Part shown: positions 1 through 10,500 of the stretch, piece after piece
Layout: each line of letters starts with the position of its first letter
Position numbering within the stretch: the stretch's first letter is position 1
Assembly: GCA_963556495.2 (NCBI GenBank)
Contig: OY747715.1
Span: 69,501 to 133,500, forward strand
DNA: 64,000 bases
Direction of reading: 5' to 3'
From: Valencia hispanica
Lineage: Eukaryota > Chordata > Actinopteri > Cyprinodontiformes > Valenciidae
Program-made: the position numbers and the translations under genes
The notes under the pieces: generated by a model
Database searches by the model: none
Seen by the model: the letters and a program-made list of their open reading frames with translations, nothing else
What the model was told of the DNA's origin: nothing

Positions 1-217
1 ATTGGTCGGATGAAATATGCTAATTTTTTGAGATAGGAATTTTAGGTTTTCATGAGCTGTATGCCAAAATCATCAGTTTTAAAACAATAAAAGACCTGAA
101 ATATTTCAGTTGGTGTGCAATGAATCTAAAATATATTAAAGTTTAATTTTTATCATTTCATTACGGAAAAGAATGAACTTTATCACAATATGCTAATTTT
201 TTGAGAAGGACCTGTAT
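1..217. repeat. AT-rich dispersed repeat (MITE-like)
   Basis: The 19-base word ATATGCTAATTTTTTGAGA occurs at 15-33 and again at 188-206 in the same orientation, around an AT-rich core with no reading frame. The second copy runs into AAGGACCTGTATA, a string I associate with common short fish DNA repeats. The element is cut by the window edge, so its true ends and family are unknown. Confidence 0.4.
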
Positions 218-505
218 ATAGCACCAATTCACAACAGATGTCATCTCAAGGCTCTTAACAAGAAGTCATTTCAATACATTTATACAAACATTCCAGTCAG
301 TTAAAAAGTTTCCTATTTAAGGAATCCCAGCAGATTGCGTCAGTCATTGGCGTGAGGTTGGGCCCCGTTGATGCAGACTTTCCAACCACAGCAATCCTTC
401 AGCAATCCCTCATACTGAGCAAGCATGTAGCGACGGTGGAGAGGAAAAACTCCCATTTAACAGGAAGAAACCTCCAACGGAACCAGAACCAGGCTCAGTA
501 GGAGC
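218..505 (-). repeat. L2-type LINE 3' UTR fragment, reversed
   Basis: This is the reverse complement of the 3' untranslated block seen at about 5,440-5,750, 42,110-42,430 and 50,750-51,060. It shares the motifs for gagcaagcatgtagcgacgg and aaccaggctcagtaggagc. It is 5'-truncated, as is usual for LINE insertions, and non-coding. Confidence 0.8.
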
Positions 506-847
506 TGGTTTTAGTTTGATTGGTTTAGTATGATTTTAGTTTGTAGCTCTGTGTCATCCTCAAGCTCCTAATCAGGGGTCTCATTTATAAAACATTGCGT
601 AGAATCCCTACTAAAAGTGTACGTACGACCAAAACAAAAAGTTTACGTACGGCAAAAAGATTTCTGATTTATAAAACCATGCCTACGCACAGGTGTAAGC
701 AATTTCCCCTTTATAAATCAGTCTTCTTGGAAGTTTGCGCACGTGAATTTGGCTCATATCCCGCCCTGAACACGCCCAAATCCGGCTATAAAAGGTCAAT
801 GCAAAGCAGGACATGAATATTGATGCATATGAAGAAGAGGGGAAATA

Positions 848-1628
848 TGGCAACAACAAAAAAAACCAAGAAGAGAAACTTTACGGAGATGGAGATTGAA
901 GTGCTACTGGGTGAAGTGGAGGCTAGAAGAGACATTTTATTTGGTGGGACACAGCAGTGGGGTCACAAATAAAAGAAAGAACTGCGAGTGGTAGCATGTG
1001 GCGTCTGCAGTGCAGACTGTCAGTGCAGACTGTCAGGACGGCACCCGAAATTAAAAAACAGTGGTCGGACCTCAAAGTTGAGGCAAAAAAAAACTTGCCT
1101 CCCACCGCCAGAGTGGGTCTGCTACTGGAGGGGGTACGTGTACACCCGAGCTGACACCACTGGACAGGAAGATGGCAAGTATCATGGGAACATCAAGCGT
1201 GTACGGTATTGTGTCAGAGAAGGAGGGCGACAGCGACCTGGCAGAAACGACAGATGAACCCGGTAAAGCACCTTTTGTATATATTTTATTACGTGGCTAC
1301 ATTAACAAATTTGAGCATATTTTAAGGAGACAGACTAATATGCCGTGTCTTTTCAGCACTTCCACAGTCGGTAGATGGTGAGGATGAGGAGGCTGAGGAA
1401 GATGAGTTGGCCCAGCGTCCGGCTGCCCCCAGCACCAGTGCTGCCGGTGCCCGTGGTGCATCCAGCAGTGGTCGGGTTCTGACTGAAGCCGTGATGCAGA
1501 CACAGAGAGACGCCATCAGCGCCATCAATTCTGTGACAAACGAGTTCAAGGAAATAAAGAGTGTGCTGTGCGACATAGTGACAGCCATTGGTACCTTAAA
1601 TGACACAATAAAACATTTTAATAAATGA
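848..1628 (+). pseudogene. Harbinger Myb/SANT-like DNA-binding protein, broken
   Basis: Reading starts at ATG 848 with MATTKKTKKRNFTEMEIEVL, the start of the trihelix/Myb-like domain (Myb_DNA-bind_5 type) carried by Harbinger transposons. A stop follows near 967. Similarity resumes in another frame (EIKKQWSDLKVEAKK, ~1050-1100) and again at 1172 (GIVSEKEGDSDLAE), so at least two frameshifts have occurred. A GT donor near 1263 and a CAG acceptor near 1355 suggest an intron. The last exon ends with IKSVLCDIVTAIGTLNDTIK and a stop at 1626-1628. In this family the protein helps bring the nuclease to DNA. It is not functional here. Confidence 0.75.
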
Positions 1629-1697
1629 ACCTTGTCGTTATCTCAAACACCACATTACATCCTGGCGGATCCTTGCTCCCTGGGTGAAAGCTTCCTG

Positions 1698-2377
1698 TCA
1701 AGGAGGAGGCGGCTGTGGGTTGGGGTTCTCATGCTGGGGAGGGGGTAGGCCAGGAGGGAGGGGGATTCCAATTCTCAGTGCCATGTTATGAAGAATTCCA
1801 CATGCCCTCACGATCTTGCAGACCTTTGTAGGGTGGTATAATAGTCTGCCACCCGAGGCATCCAATGACCGCCACCTACATTTTAACAGGCCTATGGCAC
1901 GCTCCACGACTGAGCGTGCACGCGTGTGACAGGAGTTGTAGCGCATTTCCTCTGCTGTCTGTGGGTCTGGGAACGGGGTCAGAAGCCAGCTCCTGAGAGG
2001 GTAGCCACTGTCACTTGCAAGTGATAACACGTTTAATTCAGGCGTCAACAAGCAGCATTTCTAATGACGGTGAGGACTTACCGAGCAGCCAGCCATCACG
2101 CACAGCGCCTGCCTGCAGTCTGTTCCCTACACTGCTGTGTGTCAAGATAAAGGAGTCGTGTGTTGACCCAGGCCATCGTGCCACCATATTAGTGATCATC
2201 ATGTGTGAATCACATATGATTTGCACATTAATACTGTGTACATGTTTCCGATTGACGAAAACAAATTCATCCTTGGACGGGGCCCTTATAGCAATATGGG
2301 TGCAGTCAATTGCGCCGATTAGGTTTGGGAAACCGGACATTGCTGCAAATTGCATCTTAATTTCGGCCTGGCAATAA
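1698..2377 (-). pseudogene. Harbinger transposase (HARBI1-like nuclease), C-terminal half
   Basis: Reading the minus strand, 2355-2038 gives FPNLIGAIDCTHIAIRAPS, then VNIKHVHSIN-like text and GSTHDSF. These are the DDE_Tnp_4/HARBI1 blocks carrying the first two catalytic Asp residues (AIDCTH and the GS.HDS block). After a short break, 2010-1698 continues DSGYPLRSWLLTP and RSVVERAIGLLKCRWRSL, with the conserved E-containing block. The break at ~2080-2015 looks like a small intron with a gtaagt donor, although the phase does not close exactly. I find no N-terminal helix-turn-helix half between 2378 and 3413, so the gene is truncated. Confidence 0.85.
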
Positions 2378-2635
2378 GACTGATTGCTTCTTTCCTTGGC
2401 ACAATGAACGTGCCAATCAATGATATATGGTACAGATTATTCAATTTATTAATTGGCACACAGTCCCGGCCCTTTTATCTGAGTTTAAGGTTTTGAGATA
2501 AATTTTATGTATAAATTTTAATATTGAAAAATGTTTTTAGAAGAGCTATAGCTCACTGCAAAGCTACAATATAGATATCATTGCTGGTTTGGATGTGTAT
2601 TGATGTTGTTTATTTATGTTACTGAATTCCAGAAT

Positions 2636-3153
2636 TGCGCCGCTCAAGGTGGCAGCATGTTGGAGTAGCTCTGTTACTTTGGTTCACATATTTTTCTTTT
2701 TAAAACTTTAATTCTTCCATTTCTGGTAGAAACATTGTTTTGTGGACAACTGTTCTCTCTGGTTTTGAATGCTGTGCAGCTGGAAGGATTTTTGCTGATA
2801 CTTTTTATCTTTGGACATTTGTTATGATGCATAACCATGGCAACAAGGTGGTTTACAACTGGCAGCAGCTGATTAACATCACAAAAGCTCAAATAATACC
2901 TCAACTACAGCCAAAAAACCCTGATGAGTTGAAAAGAAGACGCCATAGATCCAGAGCATCTTCTACATCAGACTGTCATACAACTACAGAGCGTCTTCAG
3001 TCAGAGGCTTCTTCAGATCTGCAGACTGCTACAGGAGATCATCCCTACCCACAGCCATCAGCATCTACAACAAATCTTTGAAGGAACTTGCATAATGAAT
3101 TACAACAACATTTAATTTCCCTTTGGGATTATTAAGTAATTTTGAATTGAATT
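2636..3153 (+). mobile_element. Short, internally deleted LINE inside the Harbinger
   Basis: The left part carries a short frame (ATG-initiated from about 2740) whose segment VYNWQQLINI...NPDELKRRRHRSR resembles the N-terminus of the endonuclease ORF in fish LINEs (a pattern of the type YSR.QLL.L...P.ELRRR.R). It is followed almost directly by a LINE-type 3' tail, ttccctttgggattattaag, ending in TTTTGAATTGAATT. A 5' head fused to a 3' tail suggests an internally deleted, non-autonomous LINE copy. The family name and exact ends are uncertain. Confidence 0.5.
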
Positions 3154-3589
3154 TATAATAACATGAATCCATAATTAATGTTTGGTGTGAGGTGAAATGA
3201 TATATGTGAGAGGAGTAATATGCAGTCTGGCTGCAGTTCACCACCTCACCACCTCACCAACTGCGTCGTCGATTCCCCCCCGTCTCCAAAATGTTGGTGC
3301 GCACATTTTCCTGTCAAGTCTGTTTTTTATAAATCACAACGTTTGCTTTGAATGTGGCGTATGCCAGTTTCAGGCCCTGTTTTGTGCATACGCAACGTTT
3401 ATAAATGAGACCCCAGGTCATTATAGTGGAGACATTGTATATGATAGCATCTTTTTTAAAACATTCACAAACATGTACGTTCCTGTCACCAAACACAAAA
3501 TCTTGTGCCAACATGCTTATATTTAGTTCTTTGTTAAACTGTAGATTCTTCTCCAAGCTGGAACATTTCATTATTAATGGAGAATCATT

Positions 3590-3815
3590 TTTTAGTACAG
3601 TTGCAAAACAGAGTCATAGCTCTACTGAGTTAACGGTTCTCTAGCTCTCATAAGTAATGACGTTATGGGATTCTTCATAAATAAAACTGATTCCAATAAA
3701 AATAAAATTATTGCAATCTTCCCAAACATGATCACTACCTCTTTAGGATCTGTGTATGGACTGTTTTGGTTCAGTTGAACTTTCACAGTCATCAAAAATA
3801 TTAGCTTCATCTAAA
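3590..3815 (+). repeat. Decayed L2 reverse-transcriptase fragment
   Basis: It matches the L2 copy at about 39,955-40,225 along its length (tttttagtacagttgc, then atgggattcttcataaataaaa and cccaaacatgatca). This is the region before the RT palm domain. Many indels and stops are present, so it encodes nothing. Confidence 0.75.
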
Positions 3816-4734
3816 CCTTCGTCTTTTAGTTGATGATAGCTATAGGTTGGGTAGAACAGTGGCAAGCTTTGAGGGCATCCATACTCATCTCATGGCTCGC
3901 TGGCCGGAGCTGGAGCCCGTGACCATTCCTACAAAAAATCCAAATTAACAGAGTGAGACCAAGAAAAAACAAATTTTGTTTCTGCATAAAAAACATGGCG
4001 CTAATGTGAGCAGCTAAGGGCCCTCCTTCTGTTTAGTAACAACTGTACGTTGGTCGCCAGTGTTGGAAACCCCATTTTCTACAAATGAACTGAACAGACT
4101 GTTGGACGGGTGGAAGCCATCTTAAAAGATGAACTGAGCAGACCACATTTCCCAGCAATCCTAGCGGTGACCCCCAACACACTCCTATAGGCCGGTGGCC
4201 ACCAATGGTGACATAATCGATGACATCACAGCCAAAGGCCTATAAGAGTGGTAGTGGCGCCCATTTCAAGTTTGTTTTCAGTGGAAGTTTCTCAGCAAAA
4301 CTCCTGCCATACAGAGGACATCTCACCGGTGAAGATTCTCTTTTGTTCTGACCCGCTGGATCGGGGAGAACTCTCATTTTAATGCTTCGAAGTGCTTATC
4401 CTGTAGGTGTATCCAGTTTGAGCCATATCAGGACTGTTCCAAGACAGTTCATTACGACGTCGACCTGCAAGTCACCAGCCTGCAGTTGGGACTCAGTCCT
4501 AAAATCCTGCGCAGGTTCTCTAACTCTCTTTCTTGCTCAACTACAGACACATTTTGCTCTCCTCTTCGTGGACCGGACTTCTTTATAGCAAAGTAGGACT
4601 GAACCTGTTCATTTATGCTAATCTTGTGTCTGGGCAGATACATAGAGAAAATAGAGTTCTTAACGAGTTAGATCTCGTTTAATTGATGGTTTAAAGTGTT
4701 TTTTTAAAGTGCTGAACTTGTTGGCTCATTTGGC
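3816..4734. other. Unassigned stretch
   Basis: I recognise no gene or repeat here. The short ORFs at 4382-4643 show no family features. It lies between two L2 fragments, so it may be an older unclassified repeat. Confidence 0.3.
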
Positions 4735-5755
4735 GTTGCCGCACGCATAAGAGAGATCCCATTTCTCCTGCTTTAGCTTCCCTTCATTGGCTCCCTGTTA
4801 AATCCAGAATAGAATTTAAGATCCTCCTTCTTCCATATAAAGCCCATAATAACCAGCTCCATCATACATCAGAGATCTGATTGGTCCATATGTTCCTAAC
4901 AGAGCACTTTGCTCTCAGACTGCAGGTTTACTTGTAGTTCCTAGGATTTCTAAAAGTAGAATGGGAGGCAGATCTTTTAGTTATCAGGCTCCTCTCCTGT
5001 GGAACCAGCTCCCAGCTTTAGTCCGTGAGGCAGACACTCTGTTTACTTTTAAGGCCAGGCTTAAAACTTTCCTTTTTGATAAAGCTTATAGTTAGAGTGG
5101 CTAAGGTCATCCTGAGCTATCTCTGTAGTTATGCTGCTATAGGCTTAGACTGCTGGAGGACAGACTCTCCAGTTGTATTACAGTACATTCTGTTATTTCG
5201 AGTGTCAACTTTGTTTTCTCTCAGTGTTTTTCTCTCCATAGAAGATATACCTGGTCTGGTATCCTGCTTGGCTGCAATGCCCTGTTGGACGGGAGGCATC
5301 GACTGGGATGATCCTCCCAGTAACTGAACATCCACTGTGTCCTGTTATCAACTTTTTACTTTCTGTAACATAGAAAGTTCTCTTATATCAGATCTTCTGT
5401 TCCTTCTGTGTTTCTGCTCTGTCTTCTCAAACCCCCAGACGGTCGTGGCAGATGGCCGCTCCTACTGAGCCTGGTTCTGTTGGAGGTTTCTTCCTGTTAA
5501 AGGGGAGTTTTTCCTCTCCACCGTCGCTACATGCTTGCTCAGTATGAGGGATTGTTGAAGGATTGCTGTGGTTGGAAAGTCTGCATCAACGGGGCCCAAC
5601 CTCACGCCAATGACTGACGCAATCTGCTGGGATTCCTTAAATAGGAAACTTTTTAACTGATTGGAATGTTTGTATAAATGTATTGAAATGACTTCTTGTT
5701 AAGTGCCTTGAGATGACATCTGTTGTGAATCGGTGCTATATAAATAAACTGAATT
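4735..5755 (+). repeat. L2 3' end (RT C-terminus plus 3' UTR)
   Basis: It starts inside the RT C-terminal region ([21 protein letters not shown] near 4,785-4,850) and continues colinearly with 41,395-42,434 through the whole 3' UTR to the tail gtgctatataaataaactga. It is a 5'-truncated copy with several stops. The element's (TGAATT)-type tail ends at about 5,755. Confidence 0.85.
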
Positions 5756-5756
5756 G

Positions 5757-6190
5757 ATTAAAGTTGTGGTCCATAGCGTGACGTCGTCGCTGAAAGCCAC
5801 GCCTCAAACAGCGCACAGGCAGGGAAAGCGGAGTCAACAGAGAGACCATCACTACATTTAGCTACTTTTTACAAAGGAGTTTTCCGAGGTAGGAGTTGTT
5901 TTAACAAAACCGTCTGGCTTCTTCTTCATCGTTGGTTTGCTAAGCTGACTGAGGCGCATTCTCATTGATTGACAGCTCCCTCTTGTGGATACCAAATCTA
6001 TTGGTCAACGTTCTAGGCTCACGTCAATGATTAATTTCACTCTAGAGGCCAGGGGAGGGACTAATAAAAAAAATAAAATATAAACGGTTACCGACTTTAT
6101 ATAATAGAAATGGGTCATATTATCAAATATAAGAATTTGTTAAGTTACTTGAAAAAATTTAAACTACATACCCAGCTTTAATAAAAGGCT
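5757..6190. repeat. Possible MITE with weak inverted ends
   Basis: The left edge ATTAAAGTTGTGGT (from ~5758) and the complement of the right edge (ATTAAAGCTGGGTA, ~6183) are similar. The interior is non-coding and includes 'gtgacgtcgtcgctgaaagccacgcct'-like GC-rich text (shown here only as its position, ~5,780-5,805). No clear target duplication is visible. The assignment is tentative. Confidence 0.3.
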
Positions 6191-7206
6191 GACTGTCATG
6201 ACAGTAATATCTTTTATTGTTCATTATGTCTTTGATGTTGTGTTTTCTGTATTTATTGTCGTTTAATTGCTGCTTTTATTTTTCCCCTAATCATCAAAAG
6301 CACCTTGAATATCCTTGTTGCTGAACGTGTGATATACAAATAAATTTCCCCAGCTAAATTCTGTTTTCTGACCCAGATCTGCTTCTTACAGTGATTCTGT
6401 ATTAGAGGGGAAAAGGCAATCAGAAATTTCTGTGTGATATCACAAGACAAAGCTTGTGTATTCTGTTTCTTTATCTAAATACCTTTTGTCTTAGCTGTTT
6501 TAATTCTGACTGATGGATTGGTCAGCCAATCATAATTTGACTAATAGTCAGGGGGTGTTTACTTCTCTGAGCTCTTCTAGCTGGCCTGATGACTGTGACA
6601 GGAGACGGACCCACCGTTGGTCATGAACATGATGTGCTGCTGATCAGTTAGAGCAGTATGGACTTGTTAGCTTAAGCAAAGGGTGAACTCAGCTCCCAGA
6701 CTGAGGAAAGGTTTTCTCAGGAGATTCTGGCGCTGGAGGAAATATGTGGACTGAGGTGTGGCCAGGTGGGACAGGAAAGGCTTAAAATGATACCCAGGAA
6801 GTCCTCTAAAGTTAACAATCTCAAAGACATTTTTGGGCACTGTTGAGTGGCTTTTTAACAGATTTTTAACAAATGGACAAAATGAATCGGGTCTCAGCTA
6901 AGAACTTCTGAGTTAGACTGATTCTTTTCAGTAGTAATTTGCTGTTCCCATAAAACCCATTCCTCGGGCTCATCTTCATATAGCTGATTCCTAAACTGAT
7001 GACTGTCCCTTGGTCTGCAGGGATAACTAAGGTAACTAAGGTGTCCTCTGGTGATGTTAGACAAAGTCCAGGTAGTTGTGTTGTGACCAGAGGAGGTTAG
7101 TTGTGCTGCCACTGGTCATTGAGCGCTTGTGTCTGTGATGATCTTTGGGTTTCGGTACTGGTCAGGTAGACAAGGCCCAACTATGGGAGGTATCCCTCAC
7201 TACTGG
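6191..7206. other. Unassigned mat2b downstream-intron sequence
   Basis: I see no gene. It was searched by eye on the minus strand for the missing mat2b exons (the region matching GTFHWSGNE... of the human protein) without success. The short frame at 6894-7112 has no family features. Confidence 0.4.
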
Positions 7207-7325
7207 TGTAAACCTCTGTGAGCATCTAAACAGGAATGACCTGTTTGAGGAGCTTCAGTCAGTTTTCAGAGGTCATCATAGCACTGAAACGGCACTGGTG
7301 AGTCATTAATGATATTCTGGTTTTA
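7207..7325 (+). repeat. Small L2 RT fragment
   Basis: It matches the L2 copy at ~40,475-40,605 (gtgagcatctaaacag, tcatcatagcactgaaac, ggcactggtga), the block before the SAAFDTVDH motif. It lies within mat2b intron 5, 3' of exon 5 in the gene's sense, and is non-coding. Confidence 0.75.
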
Positions 7326-7371
7326 CTAGTTGGTAACTAAAGACCAGAGAGACAGAGCTCTGAACTCCCAC

Positions 7372-7568
7372 CTGTCTTGCTCTCTCAGCCAGCTTCCTGC
7401 AGACGGTGGCGACATCTCGAGCGTCGGTGGGGAACCGCTGCAGATAATGGTCCAGGGCACAGCTCTCCTCTGTCGCCTCCTGAACCTTCTGCCACAGTGA
7501 CGTCACAGCACTCTCCATCACAGACTCCACCTCCCCAAACAGGACTGGAACGCGCAGGATCACCGCAC
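7372..7568 (-). CDS. mat2b: mat2b coding exon 5
   Basis: The 197-bp exon has acceptor tgttccag and donor gtggga. It encodes [20 protein letters not shown] and [20 protein letters not shown], matching human RIPILYGEVE...HVKDVATVCRQLAEK. This is the last mat2b exon in the window. Confidence 0.95.
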
Positions 7569-10500
7569 CTGGAACAGGTGTGGAGTGTCAGTCCAGTGTT
7601 CATGGTCAACCAATGAAAGGCTGGCTGGTTCTTCATGGCTCTGCCTCTCTCATGTCTCATCTAACGGGTTTAGGTCATCCTGAGCTATCTCTGTAGTTAT
7701 GCTGCTATAGGCTTAGACTGCTGGAGGACAGAGCAAGCAAAATGTATTTGTATAGCACCACTCACAGACAGGGAGTCACAAAGTGCCTCACAAATGATAA
7801 AACAATAAAAGAAGATAAAAACAGAAAAAAGTACAATTTAAAAGAAGTACACAATAACAGCATTTGAGAAATACATGATCATAAAACAACCCTGTGTCAT
7901 ACTATGATGGATAGGCTTGGGTAAATAAATAGGTCTTGAGATTCTTCTTAAAAACATCCACCGAGTCTAAAGAACGTAAACAGATTGGAAGCTCATTCCA
8001 GAACTTGGGGGCAATTGCTTGGAAGGAGCGATCTCCACGGGTCTTAAATAGAGTACGTGGGACCATAAGGAGATTTTGGTCCCTTGAACGAAGCCCCGAG
8101 AAGGAGCATATGGGCGAAGCAGCTCCTGGATATAGGGAGGGGCCTGACCATGAAAAGCTCTAAAAGTCAACACTAAAATTTTACATTTGACACGAAAGTG
8201 CAAGGGAAGCCAGTGGAGTGCCTTTAAAACAGGGGTAATGTGAGCTCTCCACTTTCCTTCACTCTGCTACTTTTCTCTCCTACTACTATCCAGTTGTATT
8301 ATTTGTTATTTCGACTGTTAACTTTGTTTTTTCTGTGTTTTTCTCTCCATAGAAGCTCCACCTTGTCTGGTATCTGCTTAGCTACAATGGATCGACATGG
8401 GGAGAGTAAAGAAAATTTTTTGTTTTTTCTGAAGTGTATTGTGGTGGAAAATTGTAATGCAATTAGGAATTAAGTGTATATTCTCTGTTTAGTGAATGCA
8501 TCTAGTGTAAAATTATGATAAAGATGTGTCAGGTCACCAGAGAGACAGACAGTAAGATAACAGTCTGGCCTTCGGATGAGCTGCTTTATGCGTTGGTATA
8601 AGACTCGTGTGAACCAGTTCTCCGGAGGCGGGACGTGAAGGTTGGAGAAAACATCTACAGAGATAAACAATGATTGCTGAATACTATTTAAGAGGTTAGT
8701 TAGAAAGGTTGGTTAGGGTGATGCACGAGTAACTCTGTCCCAAACTAACCCTCTGTTTTTTAGGTTTTTGTTTCACTTAAGGAAACGAGAAAGCAGATGA
8801 GATGGGGGAGACGTCCTTCATCAATACTGGGTACCCAGGCAGACAATCGGGTCTGTAATCTAGCATCACTTCACCTCAAGACAGTCCAATATGTCGACAG
8901 AAAAATAAAAGAATTAATGGGCCCAGGGGAGGAATTTGACAAATCTGAAAGAACATCTAAAATGTATGTTATTTATTTATGTAGTTTTGTTTATTTCTTT
9001 TATTTACTTTTGATTGCTTCTTCCAGAACTGGAGTGTTTGAGAATTAAAATCATTTGTTTGATGACTTGGTATAATTTAGAATGCCACACACACTGTTAT
9101 TGTTACACATTCCATTGTAGAACTGCTGATGAGTTTCGCTGAGTTGTCCTGTGTTTTTCTTCAGGCGGGTTGGGACCCCTGCATTCGGTCCAGCAGCGCC
9201 TGGGGAGGGCCACAAAGAGCCTAGTCCTACCCCCCTCCCCCTCGGAATGAGGGGTTTGGCAGCCATAACAAAGGCGGAGGCCAGACTCCGGCCTGAATGC
9301 GGGCTGACCAGTGGGCAGAGGGGAAAACTCTTGCTCAGGTCAGATGAGTTGTTTAGGGGCTGTGGTCCCTGAAACATGGCGATTAGCTGGATCGAGGGGG
9401 GGGGGGGCCCTGGGCCGGCCAGCCTGCAGATGACCCAGCGAAATTCAGGAAGGACAAAAATACACACAGCTCAAATGCAATTAAGAAATGCTTGCTGACT
9501 GATGTAGCTGTATTTTATCTCTGTGACACCTGCCTATGACACACACATACACTCCCTTAAGAAAGTAAATCTTGTTTTGTTTTTGTTTTGGTCCTGCCAG
9601 AGGACCCTTAGAGCGAAAGGGGTCTCAATGGAAGCAGGCCATAATTTCTGATTCTCTCCATTTTCTATGTTGATCTAAATTTTGTTTTGTTATTGTGTTG
9701 TAATTTGTAAGGGAAAGTTAATGTGCAACTAAAACTTAATTTGTTTGTTTTAGCAGGACGGGGTAAAGCAGACAACGAAACTGCTACGGCTCTGAAAAGG
9801 TGATGATTCGTCATTTGGTGAGTTTAGTCTAATCAGAGCCTAAAGAATGTGTTGCACATCTATTTTTTTAGATAGTGAGCTGATCATTTGTCTTCTGGGG
9901 AGTTATCTTGTAAATGGTCATGAGTCTTTTCTTTTCTCTCCTAATGCTCTCTGTCAGGAGAGCTCACATTTTATTTTATTACATTTTTGTTGAAAGTTAT
10001 TTGATGGAACTGTTATTACACTAAGTACAAGTTTCCTTAGCTGTCGCAGCTTGTGTGCACTAACTTAGAAACAGAGTTCCCACTTTAGAACAAATAGCAA
10101 GAGTTAATTGGGGCATTTAGAGTAGGTTGTGAATTATACCCTGACTGACTTAAATTTTGACTAAGCTGACTGACAGTAAAGACAGATATTTTCTTTCTTT
10201 CTGGGACAAGTGGGGTTGATTTTTTTCTTGTATTTTGGGTTTTATGTTATAAGAAAGTAATAAATGATAGAACTGTGAACATTAACTAAAGTAAATAGGA
10301 CCTTTTAAAGTAACACTGCTTAGACTTTGCCACAGCTCTGAAGGACACATTTTTTTATCAGCTTACAAGGCACTAATGTAAAAACACGCTCTTATTGACA
10401 TCACAAATGGCGAGAGTAGAAAATAACAAGACCTTGCTGTGAGCAGCAACAGTAAAACAAAATTGTTTATAATTTGAACACAACTAAAAAATAAAACTTT

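Larger units (their letters stand above)
576..3413. mobile_element. PIF/Harbinger DNA transposon, complete ends, decayed genes
   Basis: The 2,838-bp element has terminal inverted repeats: GGGTCTCATTTATAAA at 576-591 is repeated as its exact complement at 3398-3413, and similarity continues inward to TTGCGTA. It is flanked by the direct repeat CAG (573-575 and 3414-3416). A 3-bp duplication is the Harbinger hallmark, and CWG targets are known for fish Harbinger elements. Inside are both genes of the superfamily: a Myb/SANT-like gene on the plus strand and a HARBI1-type nuclease on the minus strand. Both are broken, and the nuclease lacks its N-terminal half. A short LINE sits at about 2636-3153. 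Subterminal GTACGTACG-type repeats occur near 620-650. Confidence 0.9.

Noticed and set aside
1..7371. Search for the remaining mat2b C-terminal exons
   Set aside because: No minus-strand text resembling the GTFHWSGNE or LIDKRW regions was seen. The exons must lie left of the window.
9051..9467. 138-codon minus-strand frame, Pro-rich
   Set aside because: It spans a G/C-rich island with a long G-run. No motif, start context or partner exon could be identified.
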